Source: Hermodice carunculata
Taxonomy: Eukaryota > Annelida > Polychaeta > Eunicida > Amphinomidae
Reading direction: 5' to 3'
Length of the DNA stretch: 64,000 nucleotides
Assembly (NCBI GenBank): GCA_964020975.1
Contig: OZ026615.1
Coordinates: 34,278,795-34,342,794, forward strand
Part shown: one piece after another, positions 47,151 through 57,532 of the stretch
How the letters are laid out: every line of letters begins with the position of its first letter
How positions within the stretch are numbered: the first letter of the stretch is position 1
Notes under the pieces: generated by a model
Databases searched by the model: none
Seen by the model: the letters and a program-made list of their open reading frames with translations, nothing else
Told to the model about the DNA's origin: nothing
Program-made: the position numbers and the translations under genes

Positions 47151-48019
47151 TACCCTTCGGCCTTATGAGGCAGACAGGTATTGTTGTACCCGGCGCCATC
47201 CGTCTGTCCGTCCGTCTGTCCATCCGTCGGTCCTGTGGTTTTACCACCATAACTTCACAAATTTTTGAGACAGGACTTTCAAATTGCACATGATAGTATA
47301 TTCCTATATGGCCTACTTTGTGTGCAAGCATAGTTGACCTTGACGTAATTCTCAAGGTCACACAGTGGTCACATGTGCTAAGCGACGTTACCCTCTAACT
47401 ATTGAAAGCCTGCATCTAGCAATCTAAATTATACACACAAGAAGCTTCATAGAGTGATCTAGAAGCCTATTGAAAATCGATGTCATAGCTTTATATTTGA
47501 CCTACTTTTTGAGGTCAAAGATCAAGTGCACAATGGTGGTATTGGTATAAGTAAGGAAGTTTTTTAAGTCAGTTACATTAAATTTTATACACACATGTAT
47601 CATAACCAAAGAATGTGTCATGAATCAAAAGTAGGTCACTAGGTCAAGTAATTGGGTCACAGTGACCTATTCATTGAAATTTTGTTTACCCACTATAACT
47701 TCAGAAGCTTTTGAGACTTTCAAATTGCATTTGATAGTACACCACTGCAAGCATAATTGACCTTGACCTAATTTTCAAGGTCACAAGTTTGCTGAGTGGC
47801 GTGCATCTAGAAATCTAAATCTTAAAACAAGAGAAGCAACACAGGGTGATCTAGAAGGCTATTGAAAGTCAAGGTTATACCTCTATATTTGACCTAATGT
47901 TTTTGAGGTGAAAGGTCAAGTGTACAATAGTAGTATTTGTGTAGGTAACTATACCTGATACTATGGGACACTATTCCTATTCACTTACAGGAAAAGAGAT
48001 TGAAGGCGGCCGAAGGGTA
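47151..48019 (+). mobile_element. TIR element B (sister of element A)
   Basis: Same ends (TACCCTTCGGCC at 47151, GGCCGAAGGGTA to 48019) and the same body order as 26458-27346, with small indels, including one in the second half where a GACAGAAC-type stretch is missing. It has no coding capacity. Two copies about 21 kb apart let the element be delimited by comparison. Confidence 0.82.
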
Positions 48020-48049
48020 CTGTGTTCTTTGAACGGTGTTTTTTTGTGC

Positions 48050-48265
48050 GTTGTTTTTCTGCAATTGTCCAGTTGTTATAAGGAAATTGCGTGGGCACTG
48101 GGTGTTCTGGTGTCGGACCTTTACCCCCAACTAATTGTCTTGAACAAGATCTGTCAAATTTGCCTGGTGGTTCATAATATTCTGGTCTTTTCACCATATT
48201 CAACCACCCCATCGTTTCTATGTTTCTTTGGAGGAAAACTGTGGAAAGCTACCCCCTGCATCCAG
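48050..48265 (-). pseudogene. THAP-type zinc finger fragment, decayed
   Basis: On the - strand the residues NSPGCRG, then GWLNMVKRPEYYEPPGKFDR, SCSRQLVGGKGPTPEHPVPT and QFPY follow THAP order: Cys pair region (PGC), Trp helix (normally RxxW), then CSxHFxxG, here CSRQL with the zinc His replaced by Gln, then Pro-rich tail. An in-frame stop lies just after the PGC piece. THAP fingers occur in P-element/Kolobok-type transposases and in host genes; the position next to TIR element B suggests a transposon origin. The recognition is by motif wording only. Confidence 0.42.
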
Positions 48266-48555
48266 GGCTATTTATCCAATCTACCCAGTTTTCTTGTGTC
48301 TGGCTTACTGTCAGGAACTTTGCAATTGTAAACTGTCATTGTAGCTTGTAAGTACTTCCGTAGTACGTTGGAAAATAACGATCAACTTTGCGATGTCATT
48401 TCCCTGTACTTTAACTATGGCGCAATATGGCTGCTATATTGAAACGACCTAGCCTGCCACAAGGTGCACAGGGAAATGACCCTGGTGCTTTAGCGGCTAC
48501 GGACACACAAGCTAGTTCGGACCTTAGGTATTGAGAAGTGCACAGTGTGACTCAT
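48266..48555. other. No gene recognised
   Basis: Between the THAP-like fragment and the repeat at 48560. A pair of nearly inverted GGGAAATGAC / GTCATTTCCC blocks lies at 48399-48410 and 48470-48481. Confidence 0.4.
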
Positions 48556-48559
48556 GTTT

Positions 48560-48995
48560 CACCAAGAAGTAAGTAAGTAAGCCTGTGGCTCAAAGCTTCA
48601 TTCACAAGTAGACAGTGTGGCTCAAAGCTTCATTTACAAGTACATCATCATCACACACAAAGCTTCATTCATTAGTACACTGTATGACTCAAGGCTTCCT
48701 TCATAAGTGCAGTGTGCCTCAAAGCTTGATTCACAAGTACGACAGGATACAGAGCTTCTTTCATAAGTACAATTAATGCATGACTCAAAGCTTCATTCAT
48801 AAATACACAATCTCTGGTAGCTTCTTTCACAAGTACACAGTGTGACTCAAAGCTTCATTTGCAAGTACACTATGTGACTTAAAACTTCAGTCATGATTAC
48901 ACTGTGACTCAAAACTTCACTCACAATTACACTATGTGACTCAAAACATCAAGTCATAAGTATACTGTGTGACTCAGATTCATGAGAAGTACAGA
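48560..48995 (+). repeat. Irregular tandem repeat, 30-45 bp units
   Basis: Units with CAAGTACACAGTGTGACTCA then AAGCTTCATTCA recur about ten times with variable spacing, including AAAACTTCACTCAC variants at the right end. Confidence 0.85.
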
Positions 48996-49929
48996 GTAAG
49001 TTACTCCGTTTTTTTTTTCCCAGAGTGCATGTAATTTCACTTAAAAACACATTATACTTTAAACCTGTTAAACATTGAAATGTATTTGATGTGTTCTAAC
49101 ATATGAACCAAATGACCTCCATGAATTCATATTACATGTATACATATCCCAATATGGTTCTATGGAAAGGTATTCAGACAAGAAATGTAAAAATTGCTTA
49201 TATGCACATCAGATATATATATATTTTTTTAATTTCAATAAAATGAAGATACATTCCAGTGGTGTAAATATTTCCAATACTTGACAGGCTGACTACACAG
49301 CATTTTCCTTGTTGATACAAATACATTTCATATCAAGGGTAGTTTATACCATGAGAGAACATATGCCAGTTTTTACATTCATGTATTCCGGACATTTTGT
49401 ACCATGAAAGGTCACACACCAGGTTTTCTTCAATATTTTATATTGTGTCAAAGTTTTAGTAAAAATTGCTTGAAATGTGATTGTATGAACATAGCTTACT
49501 TTGTAGTGTTTCTTGCACAATTCACACTTTTCCATCTTTATCAAAAGTTGATACAAGATTGCCTCCCAGCATGTGATATTAGTGTTTCAATATCCTGAAA
49601 TGCAGTGACTCGGAGGCATTCATTCAGAAGTACATGTACTCATTGCTTAATTGCCTGCAATACACAGTGTGGCACAGAGGCACTTTTCAGACTTGACAAA
49701 ACTTGAATGAAAGAGATGCGAGCATTCTTAGTAAGAATATACATGTACAGTTATTTTGAGATGTTATGTTTATGTACTTAAATGGTACAGTGGAGCTGTG
49801 TGTGAATTCACTTATTTTTTAAATAAGAAACAGACTTGAGTAGTATTTGACATAGGTATAATGGCTACTATGTCCAACATAGTGAAAATTAAAACTTCAC
49901 TTAAATGGCTGAACTGCAAAACCCCTGGA
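48996..49929. other. No gene recognised
   Basis: AT-rich. The 49395-49520 stretch has protein-like short frames on both strands but no splice support. Confidence 0.4.
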
Positions 49930-51420
49930 AATTAATGACATGAGTGTTAAATGTGGTTACACTTTGGCAGTAAAGTTGTCCTTACCGGTACGGACATGAG
50001 TGTTAAATGCGCTTACATACTGGAAGTAAGGATGACTTTACCAGTACAGACATGAGTGTCAAATGTGGTTACACTTTGGCAGTAAAGGTGGCCTACTAGT
50101 ACAGACATGAGTGTTTGATGTAGTTACGCTTTGGCAGTAAAGATGATCTTACCAGTGCAGACATGGGTGTCAAATGTGGTTACACTTTGGCAGTAAAGAT
50201 GATCTTACCAGTGCAGACATGGGTGTCAAATGTGGTTACACTTTGGCAGTAAAGTTGTCCTTACCAGTACAGACACGAGTGTTAAATGTGCTTACATACT
50301 GGAAGTAAGGATGACTTTACCAGTGCAGACATTAGTGTCAAATGTGGTTACACTTTGGGAGTAAAGGTGGCCTACCAGTACAGACATGAGTGTTAGATGT
50401 AGTTACGCTTTGGCAGTAAAGATGATCTTACCAGTGCAGACATGGGTGTCAAATGTGGTTACACTTTGGCAGTAAAGATGATCTTACCAATGCAGACATG
50501 GGTGTCCAATGTGGTTACACTTTGGCAGTAAAGATGATCTTACCAGTGCAGACATGGGTGTCAAATGTGGTTACACTTTGGCAGTAAAGTTGTCCTTACC
50601 AGTACAGACACGAGTGTTAAATGTGCTTACATACTGGAAGTAAGGATGACTTTACCAGTGCAGACATTAGTGTCAAATGTGGTTACACTTTGGCAGTAAA
50701 GGTGGCCTACCAGTACAGACATGAGTGTTAGATGTAGTTACTCTTTGGCAGTAAAGATGATTTTACCAGTGCAGACATGGGTGTCAAATGTGGTTACACT
50801 TTGGCAGTAAAGATGATCTTACCAGTGCAGACATGCGTGTTAAATGTGATTATACTTTCACTTTAAAATGACCTTACCAGTGAAGACATGAGTGATTACA
50901 TTTTGATAGTAAAGATGAGCTTACCATTGCAGACATGGGTGTCAAATGTGGTTACACTTTGGCAGTAAAGGTGGCCCTACCAGTGCAGACATGGAAGTTT
51001 CAAAGGTCACACTTTCTTGGCAGTCTATGCCCTACCAGTGCGCACACGAATTACATGTGGATATACCATCATGGCAGTAAAGGTTGGCTTACTAGTACAC
51101 CCATCAGAGTTAATGTGGTTATATTCTTGGCAGTAAAGGTGGCCTTACTAGTATGGACATGAGAGTTACATGGTTACACCTCTTGGTAGTAAAGGTGGCC
51201 TTACTGGTACAGCCATTAGAGTTAATGCAGTTACATCTTCTTGGCAGTAAAGGGGCCCTTAGCAAGATAGCCTTGGTAGTAAATGTGGTTACACGTTCTT
51301 GGTGGTAGAGGTGTCCTTACCATTATAGCCATGAGAGTTAATGTGGCTACACCTTCTTGGTAGTAAAGGTGGCCTTACCGGTATGGACATGAGAGTTACA
51401 TGTGGTGACACCATCTTGGC
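49930..51420 (+). repeat. 56-bp minisatellite with higher-order structure, upstream of exon 2
   Basis: Basic unit TTACACTTTGGCAGTAAAG, TGATCTTACCAGTGCAGACA and TGGGTGTCAAATGTGG, period 56. A variant unit (TTACATACTGGAAGTAAGG) marks higher-order repeats at about 50008, 50287 and 50622: five and then six units apart (about 280 and 335 bp). After about 50880 the units become longer and diverged (TTCTTGGCAGTAAAGGTGGC). The array ends about 110 bp before exon 51528-51670. Confidence 0.92.
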
Positions 51421-51527
51421 ACCTACCACCCTGCCACTGGGGGTTCATTCAACCCAGAGTATCAATCTTAGCTCTTGTCATATCCCCCAACAGGTGTTGA
51501 TGAATATGATGTTATTTGATGTTGCAG

Positions 51528-51670
51528 TACCTATAATGCGACGTGGCTGCGGCATAACTGCCACTGTAGCCAGTGCAGGCAGGATGCCAGCGGACAGAGG
51601 ATTTTTGACCCAGCAGCACTGCAGGCTACATACAGCGTCAGCCGTGCCTACGTACAGGGATCAGAGACAG
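51528..51670 (+). CDS. Carnitine-pathway dioxygenase-like gene, zinc-motif exon
   Basis: Exon of 143 bases between acceptor TTTGATGTTGCAG and donor GTAGGT; 1 + 47 codons + 1. It encodes TYNATWLRHNCHCSQCRQD, then GQRIFDP and a Tyr/Ser/Ala stretch ending GSET. WLRxNCxCxxC is the hallmark of the GBBH-like N-terminal domain; in human BBOX1 these three Cys bind a structural zinc together with a later His. The usual Asp of WLRDN is His here. GQR.-.D matches the post-motif turn of the family (STGQR or AKARK in relatives). The exon is GC-rich compared with flanking intron and begins about 110 bp after a 56-bp minisatellite ends. The frame reading through from 51341 is an accident of the minisatellite; the splice acceptor defines the real start. 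Confidence 0.9.
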
Positions 51671-52540
51671 GTAGGTCTTGCCCTCCTCTCCAATAAATTG
51701 GTACACTTGTACATTGACACACGGGGATATTTCTCTGCCTTGCCGTCCAACAGAATTCTCCTTGTTGAAATTGTTATAAACTAGAATCTTCCACAGTTTT
51801 GTCAAAAGTAACAGTCAGCCAGTTAATGAGGTAATCTGCCCAAAATTAAACCAATTTTAATGTTAATGTCAGTAGGTTTCTTTTTTGTTTTGTCTTTGTT
51901 TTTTTTCCCAATATTGCCCAGGTTTTGGCTGAGTCAACAACTTTCAACATGGGACCATCTGTATGATCTCTGCTCTCTTATGGTAACTGTAGGCATGCTT
52001 GTAACTTGAATGGAGGCTTAGTTTATGAAGAATAGGACTCTTGTATCATCTTGTCAATTCAGAGTACAGACTTTTGTTGACACTGAAAGAGTTGTAAACT
52101 GCCAGCACTGGGGCTTCAAGGCCATCTGTCAAGACTCGAGACACGAGAATCCTGTGTTTGACCATACAATAATTATGAAATACAAAAGTTTTTAAATATG
52201 TGTTCCTAGGTTGGGAGCCTTCCATAAAGGCCACAAACAGCCCCTACCATGAGAGCCACCCAAATACTAAACTAGTTTTCTTAAAAAAAAAATGCTCGTA
52301 CAGGTCAAATAAAGGGCATAACTTATACATGTATGTTATGGTTTGATATTAGCACCAGAAGATGATTACAGATCAGAACCATTGCATACTAAATAAACAA
52401 ACTAGAGAAGATAGACTTGAAAGCAAATCTCTCAAAGTGCAACAAAAGTATCTTATCAAGTAAATGAGGTCAGTAGATTTCTCATTTTGGTAACAGTTGG
52501 GGATATTCTGATAAGTATTGTGTTCAATGTGGATTTGCCT
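51671..52540. other. No gene recognised
   Basis: Start of intron 2. A very worn TTAA-hairpin-like piece (GGCTGAGTCAACAACTTTCA) is at about 51928, not enough to call. Confidence 0.4.
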
Positions 52541-52544
52541 AATT

Positions 52545-53130
52545 TACTTCAATGAAAAGGGGACAACATTTTTTCATGGTTCATTGGAATGGCATCTCTA
52601 TGTATAATACTTTAAAAATTATTCAAAATTAAAATTTTGTATATTTACTTAAATTGCATAAATTAAAATGCTGCAACTTTGGTTCATGGGTCATTAGATG
52701 CAGCTATGTCATAAACTGATAAATTGACACTGGAATGGCATCTCTATCTATAAGATATTCAAAATTTAAACTTTGTATATTTGCCTAATTTCCATAAATT
52801 GAAATGCTACAACTCTGGCTCATGGCTCATTGGATACCACTATATCATTTACCCATAGATTGAAATGGCATCTCTATGTATAATTCTTTTTTTTTTTTGT
52901 AGATATTCAAAATTAAACTTTTGTGTATTAATTTGCATAAATCAGAATGCTACAACTTTGTTTCATGGTTCATTGGATGTGGTTATCTCACAAACCTATA
53001 AATTGAATTTGAAACCACACCGCTTTCTATAGCAGTCTTGAAGGTATTCAAGATTTTAATCTTTTAGTGCCCCTAGTTAGCATAATATACAAATTTGTTT
53101 ACTGTCCTTTAGATTGACAGGTGTCACAAA
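52545..53130 (+). repeat. Diverged tandem repeat, 130-145-bp units
   Basis: TGGAATGGCATCTCTAT recurs at about 52586, 52731 and 52861 with TTCATGG.TCATTGGAT and AAATTGAAATGCTACAACT blocks between them. The same blocks reappear at 54255-54430. Confidence 0.75.
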
Positions 53131-53938
53131 CCCATGTGTGTAAGTTTGAATTTTGCATCTCACTGCTTTAGTTTGGATGCCAGGGAGTGTTTGAAATTTT
53201 GATTGCCCCTAGTTGTCACAATTTGAACATCTGATTCTTCAAGATAAGGGGCACAAGTTCATCACAGATCCAATGTTTCCACAAATTTCCACAGATGTCA
53301 TTCTTGTAGTGTCAGAGAAAAACTCAAGACAGTAGAAAATAGAAAGAGAGAGAGAGAGAGATTAGATCAATAAATAAAACTGATCATAAAACCTTACTTT
53401 GTCATCTTTGTAATCTAGTATAAAAAAACAAAACACCTTTCATTTTGAGAGAGACAAGTGCATCTGGCTGTGCCCAGGTAACAAATTGAACTGATGCCAA
53501 AGCAGGTAGTGCATAAAAGCGGAAAGAACATCCATTTTAAACATGTTTCAACAAATGTCCAAGTTACCTGAGGCCTAAGAAAAATATATGTGTGGTTTAG
53601 GTAACCCGACCAACCCTTCTGAAAAAACCCAATCCTTATAAATTTTATGACACATAAAAAAAGTCAAGCTACCTTCCCTAATAAAAAAAAATGATCGACC
53701 TTTAAAGCTTTATTTGTGCTGTTATTTTACAGTAAAGTGAACTCACTCACAGCCTTTTATTTCAACTTAGTCTGGAAGGTTAACTTGGGCTGGGGATACA
53801 GCATAGCTGCGTAGTGATAGCCATGGTTATTCAATGAAACAGCACAACTGCATACCCACGGTTGTTCGGTGATTGTTATCGTAATATTTTGCTAGGTTCT
53901 AGGTGTCCATTCTCTGTGTTACTGGAGCAAAAAGTAAA
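53131..53938. other. No gene recognised; (GA)n
   Basis: Short AGAG run at 53343-53361; otherwise AT-rich sequence. Confidence 0.4.
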
Positions 53939-54305
53939 GTATTTTTAAAATATTACTTACTACCTTAACTTTAATCTGCCTGCTCAGTTGTGTCTGAAGC
54001 AGTTTTCATGGTTAGTTACAAATCCAAATGCGACACGATACCTTGGTAAATCATGCACGTATTGGTGATGCTTATTAGCATAATTTAAATTGCTACAACT
54101 TTTGTTTAAGATTCATTATATGTATTTTTAAAATATGACTAACTACCTTAACTTTAATCTGCCTGCTCAGTTGTGTCTGAAGCAGTTTTCATGGTTAGTT
54201 ACAAATCCAAATGCGACACGATACCCTGGTAAATCATGCACGTATTGGTGATGCTTATTAGCATAATTTAAATTGCTACAACTTTTGTTTAAGATTCATT
54301 ATATG
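53939..54305 (+). repeat. Recent 183-bp tandem duplication
   Basis: Two adjacent units (starting ATTTTTAAAATAT at 53941 and 54124) are nearly identical over CCTTAACTTTAATCTGCCTG, GACACGATACC.TGGTAAATC and GCTACAACTTTTGTTTAAGA; only a few bases differ. Confidence 0.93.
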
Positions 54306-54559
54306 GGCAGTGGTCAATAAACCCCTAGTAGAAGTTGAAATGACATCTCTATCTATTATACTTTTGAAGATATTCAAGTTTTAAAATTTCAAATATTCCT
54401 AATTTGCATAATTTTAAATACCTCCATTCCTCTGCTTTAAAAGGCAAAATTCCTTGTGTGGAGGTACAATCAGGTCAAGTTTGGAGTTTCTATGTACATG
54501 TATAATAGTGTCAGAGAAAAGTGTTGCACAAATTCACTGGGAAAGAAAAGAAAGAAGGA

Positions 54560-54574
54560 CGGAAGGAAGAAGGA

Positions 54575-54618
<44 letters not shown>

Positions 54619-54625
54619 GAGAAAG
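54560..54625 (+). repeat. (GAAA)n microsatellite
   Basis: About twelve GAAA units at 54572-54620 preceded by GGAAGGAAGAAGG. It lies at the 3' side of the - strand LINE and may derive from its tail. Confidence 0.93.
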
Positions 54626-54639
54626 GAAGAAAGCAGTTC

Positions 54640-57475
54640 GAAATAGAACAAGCAGCCTCACATTTATCAAGGAGATATTTGTTCATGTTTTTAGCAAAAC
54701 CGTTTTTACTGTGAGTGTGAACCTTATCAGTTATATGATTCGGGTGGCGTTTAAAGTATTGATAATCACATCTCAGACAGTTTCCATGCCTTATATTTTA
54801 CAAGTTTGCTCTTTCTTTGAATAAGCTGTTTCTATTTCTTGTGTTTTGATTATGGACTTCAGATGCCATAATTGTTCTGAAAGATTTACAGTATTCAGGT
54901 AATTGGTTGTTGACATATTTGAAATAAGATTTTAGGTGCTGATGAAGAAATATATTGTTTACTGCTAGCAGGTTTAGTGCTTTGAAAATTGGTTCTGTAT
55001 GTACATTAAATTTGCTATGGTTTATTATCCGTATATACTTTTTCAGACGTAATGTAACTCTCAAGTTTTTGTGCCCCAAGAGCTGTACTTCATATTTTAA
55101 TTAGGGCAGCACTGGAAACTTGTATATTATTTGTGAGATGTTACAAGGAAAATTAATCTTTCAGTCTGTTCATAATACCAATTGACTTTGATAGCTTGGA
55201 TGATATTTTGTCAATGAGAATGTTCCAGTTTAAATGTTTGTCAATTTGCAAGCCTAAAAAATCAAAATCATTTGCACATTCAATTCTGGTGTTGTTTGTT
55301 TGTATTTCAGGGACTGATACTTCTCTTTGTGGATTATGGAAAATCATAAATGCAATTTCTTTTCATTTGAAGACAACTTATTATATTTCATCCATTTACT
55401 TATATTGTGTAATTTAACATTAATATTCAAAGTTAGATTTTGAGTGATGTCAGACATAAGTAGAACTTACAGAGTACTGACTAGAGTAGTGTCATCAGCA
55501 TTAATGGTTTAAAAAATGCAACTGGTAGATCATTTATAAAGATAATAAATAGCAGAGGACCTAAAATCGAGCCCTGAGGAACTCTAGTGCTTATTTTTAA
55601 CAAAGTTGATTAGGTGTTGCCTTTTTCAACATATTGCTTGCCGTTACATGAATTATTTCTCAGTAAATGTAATGCAGTAACATTTATACCATAATATTCT
55701 AATTTATGCAATAATATCTTATGATCTAATGTGTCAAAAGCTTTTGATAAATCCATGAATACACAATGGAATTTCTTGTTTATCCATACTGTTTAATATC
55801 CCGTCGATTAGTTCAATGGAAGGACATTCAGTAGAATGTAATTCTCTCAAACCATGTTGGTGGTAGTAATATAATTGATGTTTTTTGAAGCGTTCATTTA
55901 GTCGATTAAACATGGTTTTTTCAAAGATTTTAGAACTTCTTTCCATGAACTAATGGACAGAATTAGTTCAATGGAAGGAATTCCAATTTGTGTATGGATT
56001 TATTTAGAGCCTTTGACACATTAGATCATAAGATATTAATTCATAAATTAGAATATTATGGAATAAATGTAATGCAGTACCATTTATACCATAATATTGT
56101 AATTTATGAATTAATAAATTATGAGGCGGTTTGCAGATAATTTAGAAACTCATTACTGTTTAAGGGGTTTATTTTTGTACCAAGTTTTGGACCTATTTCA
56201 GAGAAATATTTGTTATAGTTATTGGCAATTGTTTGTTTATCATTGATAACTTTACCCTTAATTTTAAAGAAATCAGGAAAGTTTGATTTATTTTTATTTT
56301 TTCATTGCTTCTTTTATAGTTTGCCAAGTATCTTTTATGCACCATTTGTATCTTGCAAAACATGAAGCATAATATGTTTTTGCTTGTGTCGTATTGTTTT
56401 TCAGGGTATTATTATTAGTGTGTTAGTTAATGTTGTACCAATTATATTCTTCTGTATTAACAGCAGTCTTCTCACATTCTTTATATAGCCTGTCCCTATG
56501 TGCTATTGAAATCAAGCTAGATTCCCTGTGTGATCCAACCAGATTTTTTATGTTTATGTTTGTTAAATTTGCAATGGAAGTTAATTTATAAGGCTTGTTT
56601 GCAAACATTTTCTGACAAATCATAGTTCTCTGATGGGTTTGCATGGGGATTTCTGTCATTCATATTTTATAGATCAGATGCTTTGATTTCATGGCGGATA
56701 TTATCAACTGACTTGGGTTCATTCAATCTAATTCAAGTAAACTTTGGATTGGGTTCATAAATTCTACAACAATCAAAGGATATGTAATACAGGAAATGGT
56801 CAGATATATTTGATTCCAGAACACCTGTAACTGAAATTTGATTCAAATTTGTAGACTTCATTGAGAAATTATTGATTAATGTGCCAGGTGTTTGAGATAA
56901 TCTAGTGGGTAAAGTTATCTTAGGGAAGAAGCTGAAGGATGTGATTGTGTCGGAGTAAGTATTTACAATATTTCTTTCATTAATTTTGAGTAAATTAATG
57001 TTGAAATCCCCTGTGATTATAACCTGACTGGTTTTGTTACTCAGTTGATCAAGTGCAGGAGTAAATTTGTTTATAAAAGAATTATAACTGTCAATTGTAT
57101 CTCTTGGGGGTCAATACACATTACCAAGTATTATCTTTTTTGGAATCAGCCTAATATCAATCTCAATAAACAGACCTTCCCATATATCTGACATCGTATA
57201 AATTGGCAGTTGTTTGTAATGATGATTGTCTTTCAAGTAAATTGCAAGACCACTGTGAGCTGTGCAGATAAAACCTAGGTTAATTAAGTTATAATTTTCA
57301 AGTTTAAAAGAAAACATGACAGAAGATCTGACTGTTTCTTGGATACAGATGGCACTAAACATACAGTTATTCAATCATAGATGATCAGTACGAATTTTTT
57401 ATTTCATTGAATTTATAGCATTAAGTGAAGCACAATTTAGGCTCAAAAGTGTGAACTGGTCTTGTTTTGCTTAGA
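54640..57475 (-). mobile_element. LINE (Jockey/CR1-superfamily-like), decayed, - strand
   Basis: Running right to left: the LSLNC-type start of an AP-like endonuclease (about 57460); AICIQET and GLAIYLKDNHHYKQLPIY at 57230-57340; ILGNVY.PPRDTID at about 57095-57125; GDFNINL near 57010; SDHF near 56790; reverse transcriptase FSKIFEKTMFNRLNERFKKH, then HGLRELHST at 55850-55935; RVPQGSILGPLLFIIFIND at about 55545-55600; ADDTTLV at about 55490; FDFLGLQIDKHLNW near 55230; and a C-terminal region (IRIINHSKFNVHTEPIFKALN, GNTRN-like NHNTRNRNSLFKE) to 54798. Many stops and frame changes; ORF1 is absent. An inverted duplication lies at 55670-56115. Confidence 0.85.
56036..56114. repeat. 34-bp inverted repeat inside the LINE
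   Basis: 56036-56069 (TTAATTCATAAATTAGAATA...) and 56081-56114 (...AATTTATGAATTAA) pair with two mismatches around an 11-base loop. The left arm continues leftwards as an inverted copy of LINE sequence at 55670-55810 (TTAGATCATAAGATATTA against TAATATCTTATGATCTAA). Confidence 0.85.
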
Positions 57476-57532
57476 AACCATGGGCAAAGGTGCTGTAGTC
57501 TAGGGTGTTTAGGCCTCTGGTTAGCTCAGCTG

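Larger units (their letters stand above)
15547..51527 (+). other. Intron 1 of the dioxygenase-like gene (about 36 kb)
   Basis: Phase-2 GT-AG intron bounded by GTGATT at 15547 and ...GTTGCAG at 51527. It is filled mainly by repeats listed separately: R1 family copies, TTAA hairpin elements, two TIR elements with TACCCTTCGGCC ends, a + strand LINE fragment, an imperfect 3.5-kb palindrome, several minisatellites and many mono- to tetranucleotide runs. Two exon-like pieces (35446-35541 and 41322-41374) within it do not fit the dioxygenase phase. Confidence 0.75.

Noticed and set aside
47963-48331. 122-residue + strand frame overlapping TIR element B end
   Set aside because: It starts inside the transposon and runs antisense to the THAP-like fragment; best explained as its antisense shadow.
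49930-51420. Regular spacing suggesting a CRISPR-like array
   Set aside because: The units are contiguous with no unique spacers, in a eukaryotic intron; this is a minisatellite.
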